Below, piece by piece: positions 44,508 to 53,360 of a stretch of DNA of 64,000 nt. Numbering within the stretch: position 1 is the stretch's first letter; each line of letters opens with the position of its first letter. This DNA is from Bradyrhizobium diazoefficiens. Its GTDB lineage: Bacteria > Pseudomonadota > Alphaproteobacteria > Rhizobiales > Xanthobacteraceae. A program made the position numbers and the translations under genes. A model generated the notes under the pieces. It saw nothing but the letters and a program-made list of their open reading frames with translations, ran no database searches and was not told the DNA's origin. Where the stretch lies: contig NZ_JAFCJE010000005.1 of the NCBI RefSeq assembly GCF_018131185.1, positions 744,001-808,000 of the forward strand. Direction: 5' to 3'.

Positions 44508-45527
44508 ATGATCAACCATCTTCGCAGCAGGCTTGCGGCTGGCATCCTGATCGCAGCAACCGCCCTGTCGGCATCCGCCGCACACGCTCAGCAGAAATCC
44601 GAGATCGCGCTGTCGCGCCAGCCCGGCATTTTCTACATGCCGAGCCACATCATGGAGAAGCTGAAGCTGATCGAGAAGCACGCAGCTTCCCTCGGCGTCC
44701 CAGACGTCACCACCAAATGGATCACCTTCTCCGGCGGCGGGGCGCAGACCGATGCCCTGCTCGCGGGCGGCGTCGACATCCTCAACACTGGCACCGGCAA
44801 CCTCCTGCTGCTGTGGGACCGCACCCGCGGCGGGGTGAAGGGCATCGTTGCGACCTCGGCGCAGCCGATGACGCTGATCAGCCGCGACGCCAACATCAAG
44901 TCGATCAGGGATTTCGGCCCCTCCGACAAGATCGCGGTGCCGACCGTGAAGGTCTCGACCCAGGCGATCGTGCTCCAGATCGCGGCTGCCGAGGCGTTCG
45001 GCGCCGACCAATGGTCGAAGCTCGATGCCAACACCGTTCAGCTCGGGCACCCGGATGCCTATGCCGCGCTGTCCAACCCCAAGCACGAGGTGCACAACCA
45101 CTTCGCGATCCCGCCCTTCAGCTTCCTGGAGCTGAAGAACGTGCCGGGCGCGCATATCGTGCTGTCATCGCCGGACGTGATGGGCGGGCCGCTCAGCCAG
45201 GCCCAGTTCTTCACCACCACCAAATTTGCCGACGCCAATCCGAAGATCGTCCAGGCCGTGCGCGACGCCACCAAGGAAGCGCAGGACCTGATCCGCCGCG
45301 ACACCAGGCAGGCGGTCGACATCTACAAGGAGATCACCGGCGACAAGACCTCCGTGGAAGAGTTGCTCGAACTCCTGAAGGAGCCCGGCATGATGGAGTG
45401 GAATCTCGAGCCGCAGGGCACGATGAAGTTCGCCGCCCATCTCTTCAAGACCGGCACCCTGAAGACCCAGCCCAAGGCGTGGACGGAATATTATCTCCCC
45501 GTCGCGCACGACCTGAAGGGCAACTGA
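44508..45527 (+). CDS. ABC transporter substrate-binding protein (NMT1/SsuA-like)
   Basis: 339 aa with GGAGGAA before the ATG. Signal peptide (about 1-28, AAGILIAATALSASAAHAQ), then a type II periplasmic-binding fold of the NMT1/THI5/SsuA class: ALSRQPGIFYMPSHIMEKLKL, TFSGGGAQTDALLAGGVDIL and SVEELLELLKEPGMMEWN. Families of this type carry nitrate, sulfonates, thiamine precursors and aromatic acids. Here it heads an operon with sugar-acid-type enzymes, so a carboxylate such as an aldonate is plausible. The stop overlaps the ATPase start (ATGA). Confidence 0.9.
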   Translation: MINHLRSRLAAGILIAATALSASAAHAQQKSEIALSRQPGIFYMPSHIMEKLKLIEKHAASLGVPDVTTKWITFSGGGAQTDALLAGGVDILNTGTGNLLLLWDRTRGGVKGIVATSAQPMTLISRDANIKSIRDFGPSDKIAVPTVKVSTQAIVLQIAAAEAFGADQWSKLDANTVQLGHPDAYAALSNPKHEVHNHFAIPPFSFLELKNVPGAHIVLSSPDVMGGPLSQAQFFTTTKFADANPKIVQAVRDATKEAQDLIRRDTRQAVDIYKEITGDKTSVEELLELLKEPGMMEWNLEPQGTMKFAAHLFKTGTLKTQPKAWTEYYLPVAHDLKGN

Positions 45528-46288
45528 TGGCGCTGCTCGACGTCAGCGGCGTGACGCTGCGCTACAAGACCTCCAGCGCCGTCGTCACCGCCACGGAGAG
45601 GGTGAGCTTTACGGTCGACAGGTCCGACCGCTTCGTGCTGCTCGGCCCCTCCGGCTGCGGCAAGTCCACGCTGCTCAAGGCCGTCGGCGGTTATATGAGC
45701 CCGAGCGAAGGCCGCATGACCATCAACGATCGCGAGATCCACGGTCCCGGCGCCGATCGCATGATGATCTTCCAGGAGTTCGACCAGCTCCTGCCCTGGA
45801 AGAGCGTGCTCGCCAACGTGATGTTCCCGCTGCTCACCGCGCGAAAGCTCTCGCGCAAGGACGCGGAAGCGAAGGCGCGGGCCTATATCGAGAAGGTCGG
45901 GCTCACCCGTGTGGTCGACGCCTATCCGCACACGCTGTCGGGCGGCATGAAGCAGCGCGTTGCGATCGCACGCGGCATGGCGATGGAGCCTGACATCCTC
46001 TTGATGGACGAGCCGTTCGCCGCGCTCGACGCGCTGACGCGACGAACCTGCCAGGACGAGCTGCTCCAGCTCTGGAGCGAGACCAAATTCACGGTGTTGT
46101 TCGTGACCCATTCGATCGCGGAAGCGATCCGCATCGGCAACCGCATTCTGCTGCTGTCGCCGCACCCCGGCCGCGTCAAGGCCGAGGTGGTCGGCGTCGA
46201 CAAGGTCGGAAGCGAAGACGGCAGCGCCGGCCGGCTCGAGAAGGAGATCCACGATCTCCTGTTCGCGCAAGAAGCGACCGCGCATTGA
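45527..46288 (+). CDS. ABC transporter ATP-binding protein
   Basis: 253 aa, starting inside the previous stop (ATGA). The nucleotide-binding domain has Walker A GPSGCGKST, the Q-loop FQEFDQLLPWKS, the ABC signature LSGGMKQR, Walker B ILLMDEPF and the H-loop FVTHSIAEA. This is the nitrate/sulfonate/taurine (SsuB/TauB) group. It partners the upstream binding protein and downstream permease, and energises import. Confidence 0.92.
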   Translation: MALLDVSGVTLRYKTSSAVVTATERVSFTVDRSDRFVLLGPSGCGKSTLLKAVGGYMSPSEGRMTINDREIHGPGADRMMIFQEFDQLLPWKSVLANVMFPLLTARKLSRKDAEAKARAYIEKVGLTRVVDAYPHTLSGGMKQRVAIARGMAMEPDILLMDEPFAALDALTRRTCQDELLQLWSETKFTVLFVTHSIAEAIRIGNRILLLSPHPGRVKAEVVGVDKVGSEDGSAGRLEKEIHDLLFAQEATAH

Positions 46289-46298
46289 GGAGCCTCTG

Positions 46299-47156
46299 AT
46301 GGGCGAAGCCAAGATATTGCTGCGGGCCGAGCCGGCCGCTGCCGGTGCGGGCGAGGTCGAGCGCAAGCTGAGCGTGCCTGAATTGCTCTGGAACGACGGC
46401 TTCGTCCGCAAGTCCGTCATCATTCTGTTCCTGGCGGCGGTCTGGGAGGCGTACGGCGTCGTCCTCGACAATCCGCTGCTGTTCCCGACGCTGCACGATA
46501 CGGCGATCACGCTGTTCGATCGCGTCAAGGACGGCACCATCCCGATGCGCGCCTGGGCGTCGCTGAAAGTGTTGTTCATGGGCTATTCGGCCGGCATCGT
46601 GCTGGCCGCGATCTTCACCATTCTCGCCATCTCCACCCGCATCGGCACCGATTTCCTCGAGACGGTGACGGCGATGTTCAACCCGCTGCCGGCGATCGCG
46701 CTGTTGCCGCTGGCGCTGATCTGGTTCGGCCTCGGCAACGGCAGTCTCGTTTTCGTGCTGATCCATTCGGTGTTGTGGCCGGTGGCGCTCAACACCCATT
46801 CCGGCTTCAAGAGCGTCTCCAACACGCTGCGCATGGTCGGACGCAATTACGGCCTGCGCGGCTTGCCCTATGTCGCCAAGATCCTCATCCCGGCCGCCTT
46901 CGGATCGATCCTGACGGGGCTGAAAATCGGCTGGGCCTTTGCCTGGCGTACGCTGATCGCGGCCGAGCTGGTGTTCGGCGTGTCCTCGGGTCAGGGCGGA
47001 CTCGGCTGGTTCATTTTCGAGAACCGCAACCTGCTCGACATACCTGCGGTCTTCGCAGGCCTCTTGACGGTGATCATCATCGGGCTCTTTGTCGAGAACC
47101 TGATCTTCCGCGCCATCGAGCGGAACACCGTGCAGAAATGGGGCACCCAATCATGA
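46299..47156 (+). CDS. ABC transporter permease
   Basis: 285 aa; GAGGAG precedes the ATG. Six predicted membrane segments (for example 42-60 and 100-124) with the EAA-type coupling loop in LRMVGRNYGLRGLPYVAKILIPAA facing the ATPase. This is the SsuC/TauC class. The stop codon overlaps the dehydratase start (ATGA), so uptake and the first enzyme are translationally coupled, a sign that the transported compound is the dehydratase's substrate or its precursor. Confidence 0.92.
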   Translation: MGEAKILLRAEPAAAGAGEVERKLSVPELLWNDGFVRKSVIILFLAAVWEAYGVVLDNPLLFPTLHDTAITLFDRVKDGTIPMRAWASLKVLFMGYSAGIVLAAIFTILAISTRIGTDFLETVTAMFNPLPAIALLPLALIWFGLGNGSLVFVLIHSVLWPVALNTHSGFKSVSNTLRMVGRNYGLRGLPYVAKILIPAAFGSILTGLKIGWAFAWRTLIAAELVFGVSSGQGGLGWFIFENRNLLDIPAVFAGLLTVIIIGLFVENLIFRAIERNTVQKWGTQS

Positions 47157-48892
47157 CCAAGAAGAAAGTAACGCCCGACCAGCTCCGCAGCGCGCGCTGG
47201 TTCGCGCCCGACGATCTGCGTTCGTTCGGCCATCGTTCCCGCACCATGCAGATGGGCTACGCGCCGGAGGAGTGGAAGGACCGCCCGATCATTGCGATCC
47301 TCAACACCTGGTCGGATGCGCAGCCCTGCCACATGCATTTCAAGTCACGTGTGGACGACGTCAAGCGCGGCATCCTGATGGCCGGCGGCCTGCCGATCGA
47401 GCTACCGGCGTTGTCACTGTCGGAATCGCTGCTCAAGCCGACGACGATGCTCTACCGCAATCTGCTGGCGATGGATGCCGAGGAGCTCTTGCGCAGCCAT
47501 CCCGTCGACGGCGTGGTGCTGATGGGCGGCTGCGACAAGACCACGCCGGCGCTGCTGCTGGGCGCGACCTCGATGAACATCCCGGCGATCTATCTGCCGG
47601 CAGGCCCCATGCTGCGCGGCAACTGGAAGGGCAAGACGCTCGGCTCGGGCTCGGACGGCTGGAAATACTGGGACGAGCGCCGCGCCGGAAAGATCTCCGA
47701 CAAGGACTGGCTCGACATCGAAGCCGGCATCGCCCGCAGCTACGGCACCTGCATGACCATGGGCACTGCCTCGACCATGACCGCGATTGCGGAAGCGATC
47801 GGCATGACACTGCCCGGCGCCTCCTCGATTCCCGCCGCCGACGCCAACCACATCCGCATGGCCAGCGAATGCGGCCGCCGCATCGTGGAGATGGTGTGGG
47901 AGGATCTGACGCCGACGACGATCCAGACCCGGAAGGCCTTCGAGAACGCCATTGCGGTCGCGATGGCGATGGGCTGCTCGACCAACGCGATCATCCATTT
48001 GATCGCGCAGGCCCGCCGCGCCGGCCAGGACATCGGGCTCGACGATTTCGAGATCGCGAGCCGCAAGGTGCCCGTGATCGCCAACGTGCGGCCGAGCGGC
48101 GATGCCTATCTGATGGAGGATTTCTTCTATGCCGGCGGCCTGCCGGCGCTGATGGGCCAGATCAAGCCGCATCTGCATCTCGACTGCATCACGGTGACCG
48201 GCAAGACGCTGGGCGAGAACATCGAGGGCGCGCAGGTCCACAATGCCGACGTCATTCGCGGCATCGACAACCCCATCTACAAGGAAGGCGCGCTCGCCGT
48301 GCTCAAGGGCAACCTCGCGCCCGACGGCTGCGTCATCAAGCCGAGCGCTTGCGCGCCGCGCTTCCTCAAGCACACCGGTCCCGCGCTGGTGTTCGACGAT
48401 TATCCGTCGATGAAGAAGGCGGTCGACGATCCCGACCTCGACGTCACCGAGGATCACATTCTCATCTTGCGCAATGCCGGGCCGCAAGGCGGGCCGGGCA
48501 TGCCGGAATGGGGCATGCTGCCGATCCCGACAAAGCTCGTGAAGCAGGGCGTGCGCGACATGGTGCGCATCTCGGACGCGCGCATGAGCGGCACCAGCTA
48601 TGGCGCCTGCATCCTGCACGTCTCGCCGGAATCCTACATCGGCGGCCCCTTGGCGCTGGTGCAGAACGGCGATCGCATCACGCTCGACGTCGAAGCGCGC
48701 ACCATCAATCTCGACGTGAGCGAGGCCGAGCTCGATAAGCGTCGCGCCGCCTGGAAGCAGCCCGAGCGCCGCTTCGAGCGCGGCTATGGCTGGATGTTCA
48801 CCAAGCACATCAAGCAGGCCAATGACGGCTGCGACTTCGACTTCCTCGAGACCGATTTCGGCGCGCCGATCGGCGAGCCGTCGATTTACTGA
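47153..48892 (+). CDS. IlvD/Edd family sugar-acid dehydratase
   Basis: 579 aa, starting within the permease stop. IlvD/Edd signatures: LNTWSDAQPCHMHF, GGCDKTTPALLLGA with a cluster Cys, SYGTCMTMGTASTM, and the closing DARMSGTSYGACILH. The family uses an Fe-S cluster to dehydrate dihydroxy acids (6-phosphogluconate, dihydroxy-isovalerate) or aldonates (L-arabonate, xylonate). The context with a lactonase and an aldolase favours aldonate to 2-keto-3-deoxy acid, and the full-length 579 aa resembles that subgroup. True IlvD would usually be beside ilv genes. Confidence 0.9.
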   Translation: MTKKKVTPDQLRSARWFAPDDLRSFGHRSRTMQMGYAPEEWKDRPIIAILNTWSDAQPCHMHFKSRVDDVKRGILMAGGLPIELPALSLSESLLKPTTMLYRNLLAMDAEELLRSHPVDGVVLMGGCDKTTPALLLGATSMNIPAIYLPAGPMLRGNWKGKTLGSGSDGWKYWDERRAGKISDKDWLDIEAGIARSYGTCMTMGTASTMTAIAEAIGMTLPGASSIPAADANHIRMASECGRRIVEMVWEDLTPTTIQTRKAFENAIAVAMAMGCSTNAIIHLIAQARRAGQDIGLDDFEIASRKVPVIANVRPSGDAYLMEDFFYAGGLPALMGQIKPHLHLDCITVTGKTLGENIEGAQVHNADVIRGIDNPIYKEGALAVLKGNLAPDGCVIKPSACAPRFLKHTGPALVFDDYPSMKKAVDDPDLDVTEDHILILRNAGPQGGPGMPEWGMLPIPTKLVKQGVRDMVRISDARMSGTSYGACILHVSPESYIGGPLALVQNGDRITLDVEARTINLDVSEAELDKRRAAWKQPERRFERGYGWMFTKHIKQANDGCDFDFLETDFGAPIGEPSIY

Positions 48893-48899
48893 TGACCCC

Positions 48900-49003
48900 G
48901 TCATTCCGGGGCATCGCGAAGCGAGGAGCCCGGAATCCATCGTGCAGCAGAACGTGCGGCCTGATGGATTCCGGGTTCGCGCTACGCGCGCCCCGGAATG
49001 ACG
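48900..49003. repeat. dispersed ATTCCGGG palindrome between operon genes
   Basis: CCCGTCATTCCGGGGCATCG...GGAGCCCGGAATCCAT and its inverse GATGGATTCCGGG...CGCGCCCCGGAATGACG form a long hairpin. It interrupts the operon between the dehydratase and RraA-like genes but leaves both reading frames whole. Transcription probably continues, though the hairpin may adjust the relative amount of downstream messenger. Confidence 0.8.
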
Positions 49004-49019
49004 ACAGAGAGAGCCCACG

Positions 49020-49739
49020 ATGACAAAACTCAGCGAAGCCACCCGCACCAAACTCAAATCCGTCTCCACCGCCACGGTGGCCACCGCGCTCTTCAAGCGC
49101 GGCCTGCGCGTCCAGATGATCCAGGATGTGCATCCCGTCGGTCCCGACCAGCCGACCATGGTCGGCGAGGCCTTCACGCTGCGCTACATGCCGGCGCGTG
49201 AGGATCTCAACACCATCGACGTGTTCAAGGACCGCTCGCATCCGCAGCGCAAGGCGGTCGAGGATTGCCCGCCGGGTGCCGTGCTGGTGATGGACAGCCG
49301 CAAGGACGCGCGCGCGGCCTCGGCCGGTGCGATCCTGGTGACGCGGCTGATGAAGCGCGGCGTCGCCGGCGTCGTCACCGACGGCGGCTTTCGCGATTCC
49401 GCCGAGATCGCCAGGCTCGGCATCCCCGCCTATCATCATCGTCCCAGCGCACCGACGAATCTCACGCTCCACCAGGCGATCGAGATCAACGTGCCGATCG
49501 GCTGCGGCGATGCGCCGGTGTTTCCCGGCGACGTCATCCTCGGCGATGCCGACGGCGTCATCGTGATCCCCGCGCATCTCGCCGACGAGATCGCCAACGA
49601 AACCTTCGAGATGACTGCGTTCGAGGATTTCGTCACGGAAGAAGTCGGCAAGGGCCGCGGCATCTTTGGTCTCTATCCCGCGACCGATCCGCAGACGCTG
49701 ACCGACTTTGCCGAATGGCGGAAGAAGAACGGCCGCTAA
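49020..49739 (+). CDS. RraA-family protein, probable aldolase/decarboxylase
   Basis: 239 aa; AGAGAGAG before the ATG. The family fold shows VTDGGFRDSAEIARLGIPAYHH with the R-D-x2-E metal/pyruvate motif of class II pyruvate aldolases (HMG/CHA aldolase group) and CGDAPVFPGDVILGDADGVIVIP. RraA itself inhibits RNase E, but the aldolase motif here points to a catabolic role. It would follow the dehydratase by splitting a 2-keto-3-deoxy acid or related product to pyruvate, which is inference from the order. Confidence 0.82.
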   Translation: MTKLSEATRTKLKSVSTATVATALFKRGLRVQMIQDVHPVGPDQPTMVGEAFTLRYMPAREDLNTIDVFKDRSHPQRKAVEDCPPGAVLVMDSRKDARAASAGAILVTRLMKRGVAGVVTDGGFRDSAEIARLGIPAYHHRPSAPTNLTLHQAIEINVPIGCGDAPVFPGDVILGDADGVIVIPAHLADEIANETFEMTAFEDFVTEEVGKGRGIFGLYPATDPQTLTDFAEWRKKNGR

Positions 49740-49766
49740 GGCCGAGAGCAGATCGATCAAGACACA

Positions 49767-49792
49767 GGCCGGCCGTCAAGTGCCGGCCTTTT
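49767..49792 (+). terminator. intrinsic terminator-like hairpin before the lactonase gene
   Basis: GGCCGGC and GCCGGCC pair perfectly (7 bp) around an 8-base loop and are followed by TTTT. It is located between the RraA-like gene and the lactonase gene, about 20 bases before the latter's start. Either the lactonase has its own promoter in the short gap or the stem partially attenuates the operon. Confidence 0.6.
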
Positions 49793-49812
49793 ATCGAGCA
49801 GGGAGGACTTTC

Positions 49813-50904
49813 ATGAATTTCACGCGACGCAACCTCATGGCCGGTGCCGGCGCGGCAATGGCATCGACGCTTCTCGCCCGCGCCGCCGGCGCGCAATCGT
49901 TCCCGTTCACGCCGAACCAGCGCTATCCCGATCCCGCCGTCCAGATCCTCGATCCCAGTTTCACAAAGTATCGGATCTATTCCTCGAGCCTCGAGCAGGT
50001 CGCAACCGGCTTCCGCTGGGCCGAAGGCCCGGCCTATTTTCCCGAGGGCGGCTATCTCCTGTTCTCCGACATCCCCAACAACCGGATCATGAAGTTCGAC
50101 GAGAAGACCGGGCAGACCAGCGTGTTCCGCGCCAACGCCAATTACGCCAACGGCAATGCCAGGGATCGCCAGGGCCGTCTCGTCACCTGCGAGCACTCCG
50201 TCACCCGTCGCATCACCCGCACCGAGAAGGACGGCAAGATCACCGTGCTCGCCGACAGGTTCGAGGGCAAGCGGCTGAACGCGCCGAACGACATCGTGGT
50301 GAAGTCCGACGACAGCATCTGGTTCACCGATCCGCTGTTCGGCATCAATGGCGAGTGGGAAGGCAAGAAGGAGAAGGCCGAGCAGGCCACCACCAACGTC
50401 TATCGCCTTGCCAAGGACGGCAAGATCAGCGCGGTCCTCACCGACCTCGTCAATCCCAATGGCCTTGCCTTCTCGCCCGACGAGAAGAAGCTCTATGTCG
50501 TCGAGTGGAAGGGCACGCCCAACCGCAGCATCTGGAGCTACAACATCGGAGACGACGGCTCGCTCAGCGGCAAGACCAAGCTGATCGACGCCGCCGACCA
50601 GGGCTCGCTCGACGGCTTTCGCGTTGATCGCGATGGCAATATCTGGTGCGGCTGGGGCTCCAACGGCGCGCTGCAATCCGAGCCCAGCGATGTCGGCGGC
50701 CGCAAGGTGTTCCAGCTCAAGGCCAGGCCCGAGGATCTCGACGGCGTCATGGTGTTCAATCCGGAAGGCAAGCCGCTCGCCTTCATCAAGCTGCCGGAAC
50801 GCTGCGCCAATCTCTGCTTCGGCGGCCCCAAGAACAACCGGCTCTACATGGCCAGCAGCCACTCGGTGTATGCGCTGTACGTGGAGGCGCACGGGGCGGT
50901 GTGA
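49813..50904 (+). CDS. SMP-30/gluconolactonase-like protein, Tat-exported
   Basis: 363 aa from MNFTRRNLMAGAGA, with GGGAGGA before the ATG. The twin-arginine signal TRRNLMAGAGAAMAS is followed by a six-bladed beta-propeller with the SMP-30 motifs: FRWAEGPAYFP, the calcium-site segment RLNAPNDIVVKSDDSIWFTDP, VNPNGLAFSPDEK and SLDGFRVDRDGNIW. These enzymes open aldonolactones. Because it is periplasmic, it would turn an external lactone into the acid that the neighbouring transporter takes up. A terminator-like hairpin lies 20 bases before the gene. Confidence 0.88.
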   Translation: MNFTRRNLMAGAGAAMASTLLARAAGAQSFPFTPNQRYPDPAVQILDPSFTKYRIYSSSLEQVATGFRWAEGPAYFPEGGYLLFSDIPNNRIMKFDEKTGQTSVFRANANYANGNARDRQGRLVTCEHSVTRRITRTEKDGKITVLADRFEGKRLNAPNDIVVKSDDSIWFTDPLFGINGEWEGKKEKAEQATTNVYRLAKDGKISAVLTDLVNPNGLAFSPDEKKLYVVEWKGTPNRSIWSYNIGDDGSLSGKTKLIDAADQGSLDGFRVDRDGNIWCGWGSNGALQSEPSDVGGRKVFQLKARPEDLDGVMVFNPEGKPLAFIKLPERCANLCFGGPKNNRLYMASSHSVYALYVEAHGAV

Positions 50905-50924
50905 GGTCGTCGCCACGCCCCACA

Positions 50925-51095
50925 TGCGATGTCATCCCGGACAAGCGGAGCGCTGATCCGGGATCCATAACCACAGGGAGCAATTTGGCGAAGACTTGGA
51001 GTTAAGAAGCGTTCGCCGGTACTAAACCCTGCACGTCACCGACACATCACGCGGTATGGGTCCCTGCGTTCGCAGGGACGACACCGGAAGGTGTT
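50925..51095. repeat. degenerate dispersed CATCCCGGAC/GGGATCC repeat
   Basis: ATGTCATCCCGGACAAGCGGAGCGCTGATCCGGGATCC begins a palindrome-like element, followed by about 90 bases of unrelated sequence and then GTATGGGTCCCTGCGTTCGCAGGGACGAC, a short hairpin. The two halves could be flanks of a partly lost repeat. It is between the lactonase and oligopeptidase genes, which converge. Confidence 0.55.
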
Positions 51096-51114
51096 GCTAC
51101 AGCGGGGGCTATCG

Positions 51115-53220
51115 CTACACCCCCGCCTCCGCCATTCCCGCCGCCCACAGCGCGAACGCATAGACGATCGCGACTTCATCGAGCCGGTCGAAGCGGCCCG
51201 AGGCGCCGCCATGGCCGGCGCCCATGTTGGTGCGGAGAAGAACCGGGCCGCCGCCGCTCATGGTGGCGCGCAGGCGCGCGATCCATTTAGCGGGCTCCCA
51301 ATAGGTGACGCGCGGATCGGTCAAGCCGCCCATCGCCAGGATGGCCGGATAGTCCTTCGCGGCGACATTGTCGTAGGGCGAGTAGGACAGGATCGTTCGA
51401 AAATCCTTCTCGCTCTCGATCGGGTTGCCCCATTCCGGCCATTCCGGCGGCGTCAGCGGCAGCGTGTCGTCGAGCATGGTGTTGAGCACGTCGACGAAGG
51501 GAACCTCGGCGACGATGCCGGCGAACAATTCGCCGGCGCGGTTGGCGACCGCGCCCATCAGCATGCCGCCGGCCGAGCCGCCATGGCCGACGATGCGCCT
51601 GGCGCTGGTATATTTCGCGTCGATCAGCGCGCGGGCGCTGGCTGAGAAATCGTCGAACGAATTCGTCTTCTTCTCGCGCTTGCCGTCGAGATACCAGCCC
51701 CAGCCCTTGTCGGCACCGCCGCGGATATGGGCGATGGCGTAGACGAAGCCGCGATCGACCAGCGACAGGCGGTTGGCGCTGAACGAAGCCGGCATCGCCA
51801 TGCCGTAGGAGCCGTAGCCGTAGAGCAGCAGCGGCGCCGAGCCGTCGAGTTTCAGCCCGCGGCGATGGAGGATCGACACCGGCACCTCGGCGCCGTCATG
51901 CGCCCTCGCCATGATGCGCGTGGTGACGTAGTCGGCCGCATCGTGCCCGGACGGGATCTCCTGGCGCTTGCGCAAGGTGCGCGTGCGCTTGACCATGTCG
52001 TAGTCGTAGACCTCCGACGGTGTCGTCATCGACGAATAGGAAAAGCGCAGATTGGTCGTGTCGAATTCGTAGGAGCCCATCGTGTCCAGCGAATAGGCGG
52101 CCTCGTCGAAGGCGATGGCGTGCTCGTCCTTCGTCGCGAGGTCGCGGATCACGATCGACGGCAGTGCATTGGCGCGCTCCAGCCGCACCAGATGGCCGGC
52201 ATAGAGATCGAGGTCGATGATGTAGATGCCGGGACGATACGGGATCAAGTCGCGCCAGTTGCTGCGCTCCGGCGAAGAAAGGGGCGCGGTGACGATCTTG
52301 AAGTCGATGGCATCATCGGCATTGGTGAGGATGAAGAGCTCGTCGCCGCGATCCGCCAGCGAATATTGCACGCCTTCCTCGCGCGCCGCGACCAGCCGCG
52401 GAGGGGCCTCGGGATTTGCGAGATCGATCAGCCGCTGCTCGCTCGTCTCGTGATCGCCGCCCGCGATCACGCAGAAGCGGCCGCTCGTGCTCTCGTGCAG
52501 ATGGGTGAACCAGCCGGAATCCTGCTCCTCGTAGACGAGCGCGTCGTCGGCCTGCCTGGTGCCGAGCCTGTGCCGCCACACCTGCATCGGGCGGTGGTTG
52601 TCGTCGAGCTTCACATAGAAGAAGCTCTTGCAATCCGCGGCCCAGACCATGCCGCCGTCGGTCTCCTCGACGAGATCGTCGAAGTCCTTGCCCGTGGCCC
52701 AGTCGCGGACGCGGATCGAAAAATACTCGGAGCCCTTGGTATCGGCGCTCCAGGCCTGCAGCTTGTGATCGTGCGAGTGACGGCTGCCGCCGAACTTGAA
52801 ATATTTGTGGTCTTTTGCGAGCGCGTCGCCGTCGAGCACGATATCGCCGTCGCCGCCCTCGCGCGGCTTGCGGCCGAACAGCTCGTGCTGCCCGCCCTCG
52901 CGAAACCTGCGGAAATAGGCGAAGGGGCCGTCGGGCGAGGGGACGCTGGAATCGTCCTCCTTGATCCGCCCGCGCATCTCCCGCACCAGCGTCTTCTGCA
53001 GGCTGGCGGTATGGCCGAGCAGGCTTTCGGTGTAGACGTTCTCTTCATCCAGATATTTGCGGATGTCGGGATCGAGCACCGCTGGGTCGCGCAGCACCTC
53101 CTGCCATTTCGCGTCCTTCAACCAGGCATAGTCGTCGGTCACGGCGATGCCGTGCCGCGTGAAGGAATGCGGCCGGCGCGGGGCGACGGGGGGCTGGGAA
53201 GGTGTTTTGGCTTGGGTCAC
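51115..53220 (-). CDS. oligopeptidase B (S9 family serine peptidase)
   Basis: 701 aa from GTG (VTQAKTPSQPPVAP) with GAGGATCGA before it; the ATG 39 codons upstream lies in a region overlapping the neighbouring gene. The N-terminal beta-propeller (80-410) carries YAWLKDAKWQEVL and YFRRFREGGQH, and the catalytic alpha/beta-hydrolase domain has Ser in GHGGSAGGMLM, Asp in GGLTDPRVTYWEP and His in GAGHGGASGRF. Oligopeptidase B cuts short peptides after basic residues. It is cytoplasmic with no signal. Length matches the family. Confidence 0.92.
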   Translation of the reverse strand: MTQAKTPSQPPVAPRRPHSFTRHGIAVTDDYAWLKDAKWQEVLRDPAVLDPDIRKYLDEENVYTESLLGHTASLQKTLVREMRGRIKEDDSSVPSPDGPFAYFRRFREGGQHELFGRKPREGGDGDIVLDGDALAKDHKYFKFGGSRHSHDHKLQAWSADTKGSEYFSIRVRDWATGKDFDDLVEETDGGMVWAADCKSFFYVKLDDNHRPMQVWRHRLGTRQADDALVYEEQDSGWFTHLHESTSGRFCVIAGGDHETSEQRLIDLANPEAPPRLVAAREEGVQYSLADRGDELFILTNADDAIDFKIVTAPLSSPERSNWRDLIPYRPGIYIIDLDLYAGHLVRLERANALPSIVIRDLATKDEHAIAFDEAAYSLDTMGSYEFDTTNLRFSYSSMTTPSEVYDYDMVKRTRTLRKRQEIPSGHDAADYVTTRIMARAHDGAEVPVSILHRRGLKLDGSAPLLLYGYGSYGMAMPASFSANRLSLVDRGFVYAIAHIRGGADKGWGWYLDGKREKKTNSFDDFSASARALIDAKYTSARRIVGHGGSAGGMLMGAVANRAGELFAGIVAEVPFVDVLNTMLDDTLPLTPPEWPEWGNPIESEKDFRTILSYSPYDNVAAKDYPAILAMGGLTDPRVTYWEPAKWIARLRATMSGGGPVLLRTNMGAGHGGASGRFDRLDEVAIVYAFALWAAGMAEAGV

Positions 53221-53360
53221 TCGATCCTCATTCGACGGCGTGATCGCCCTTATATCGTCCTGATTCCGCGAATTGCCAGCGCGCCCCGCGCCAGCCGCCG
53301 GGTTGTTGACCGGCCCCTTGTATGCTTTACGGACCATATTCCCGCCGCCGGTCCAGCCTG

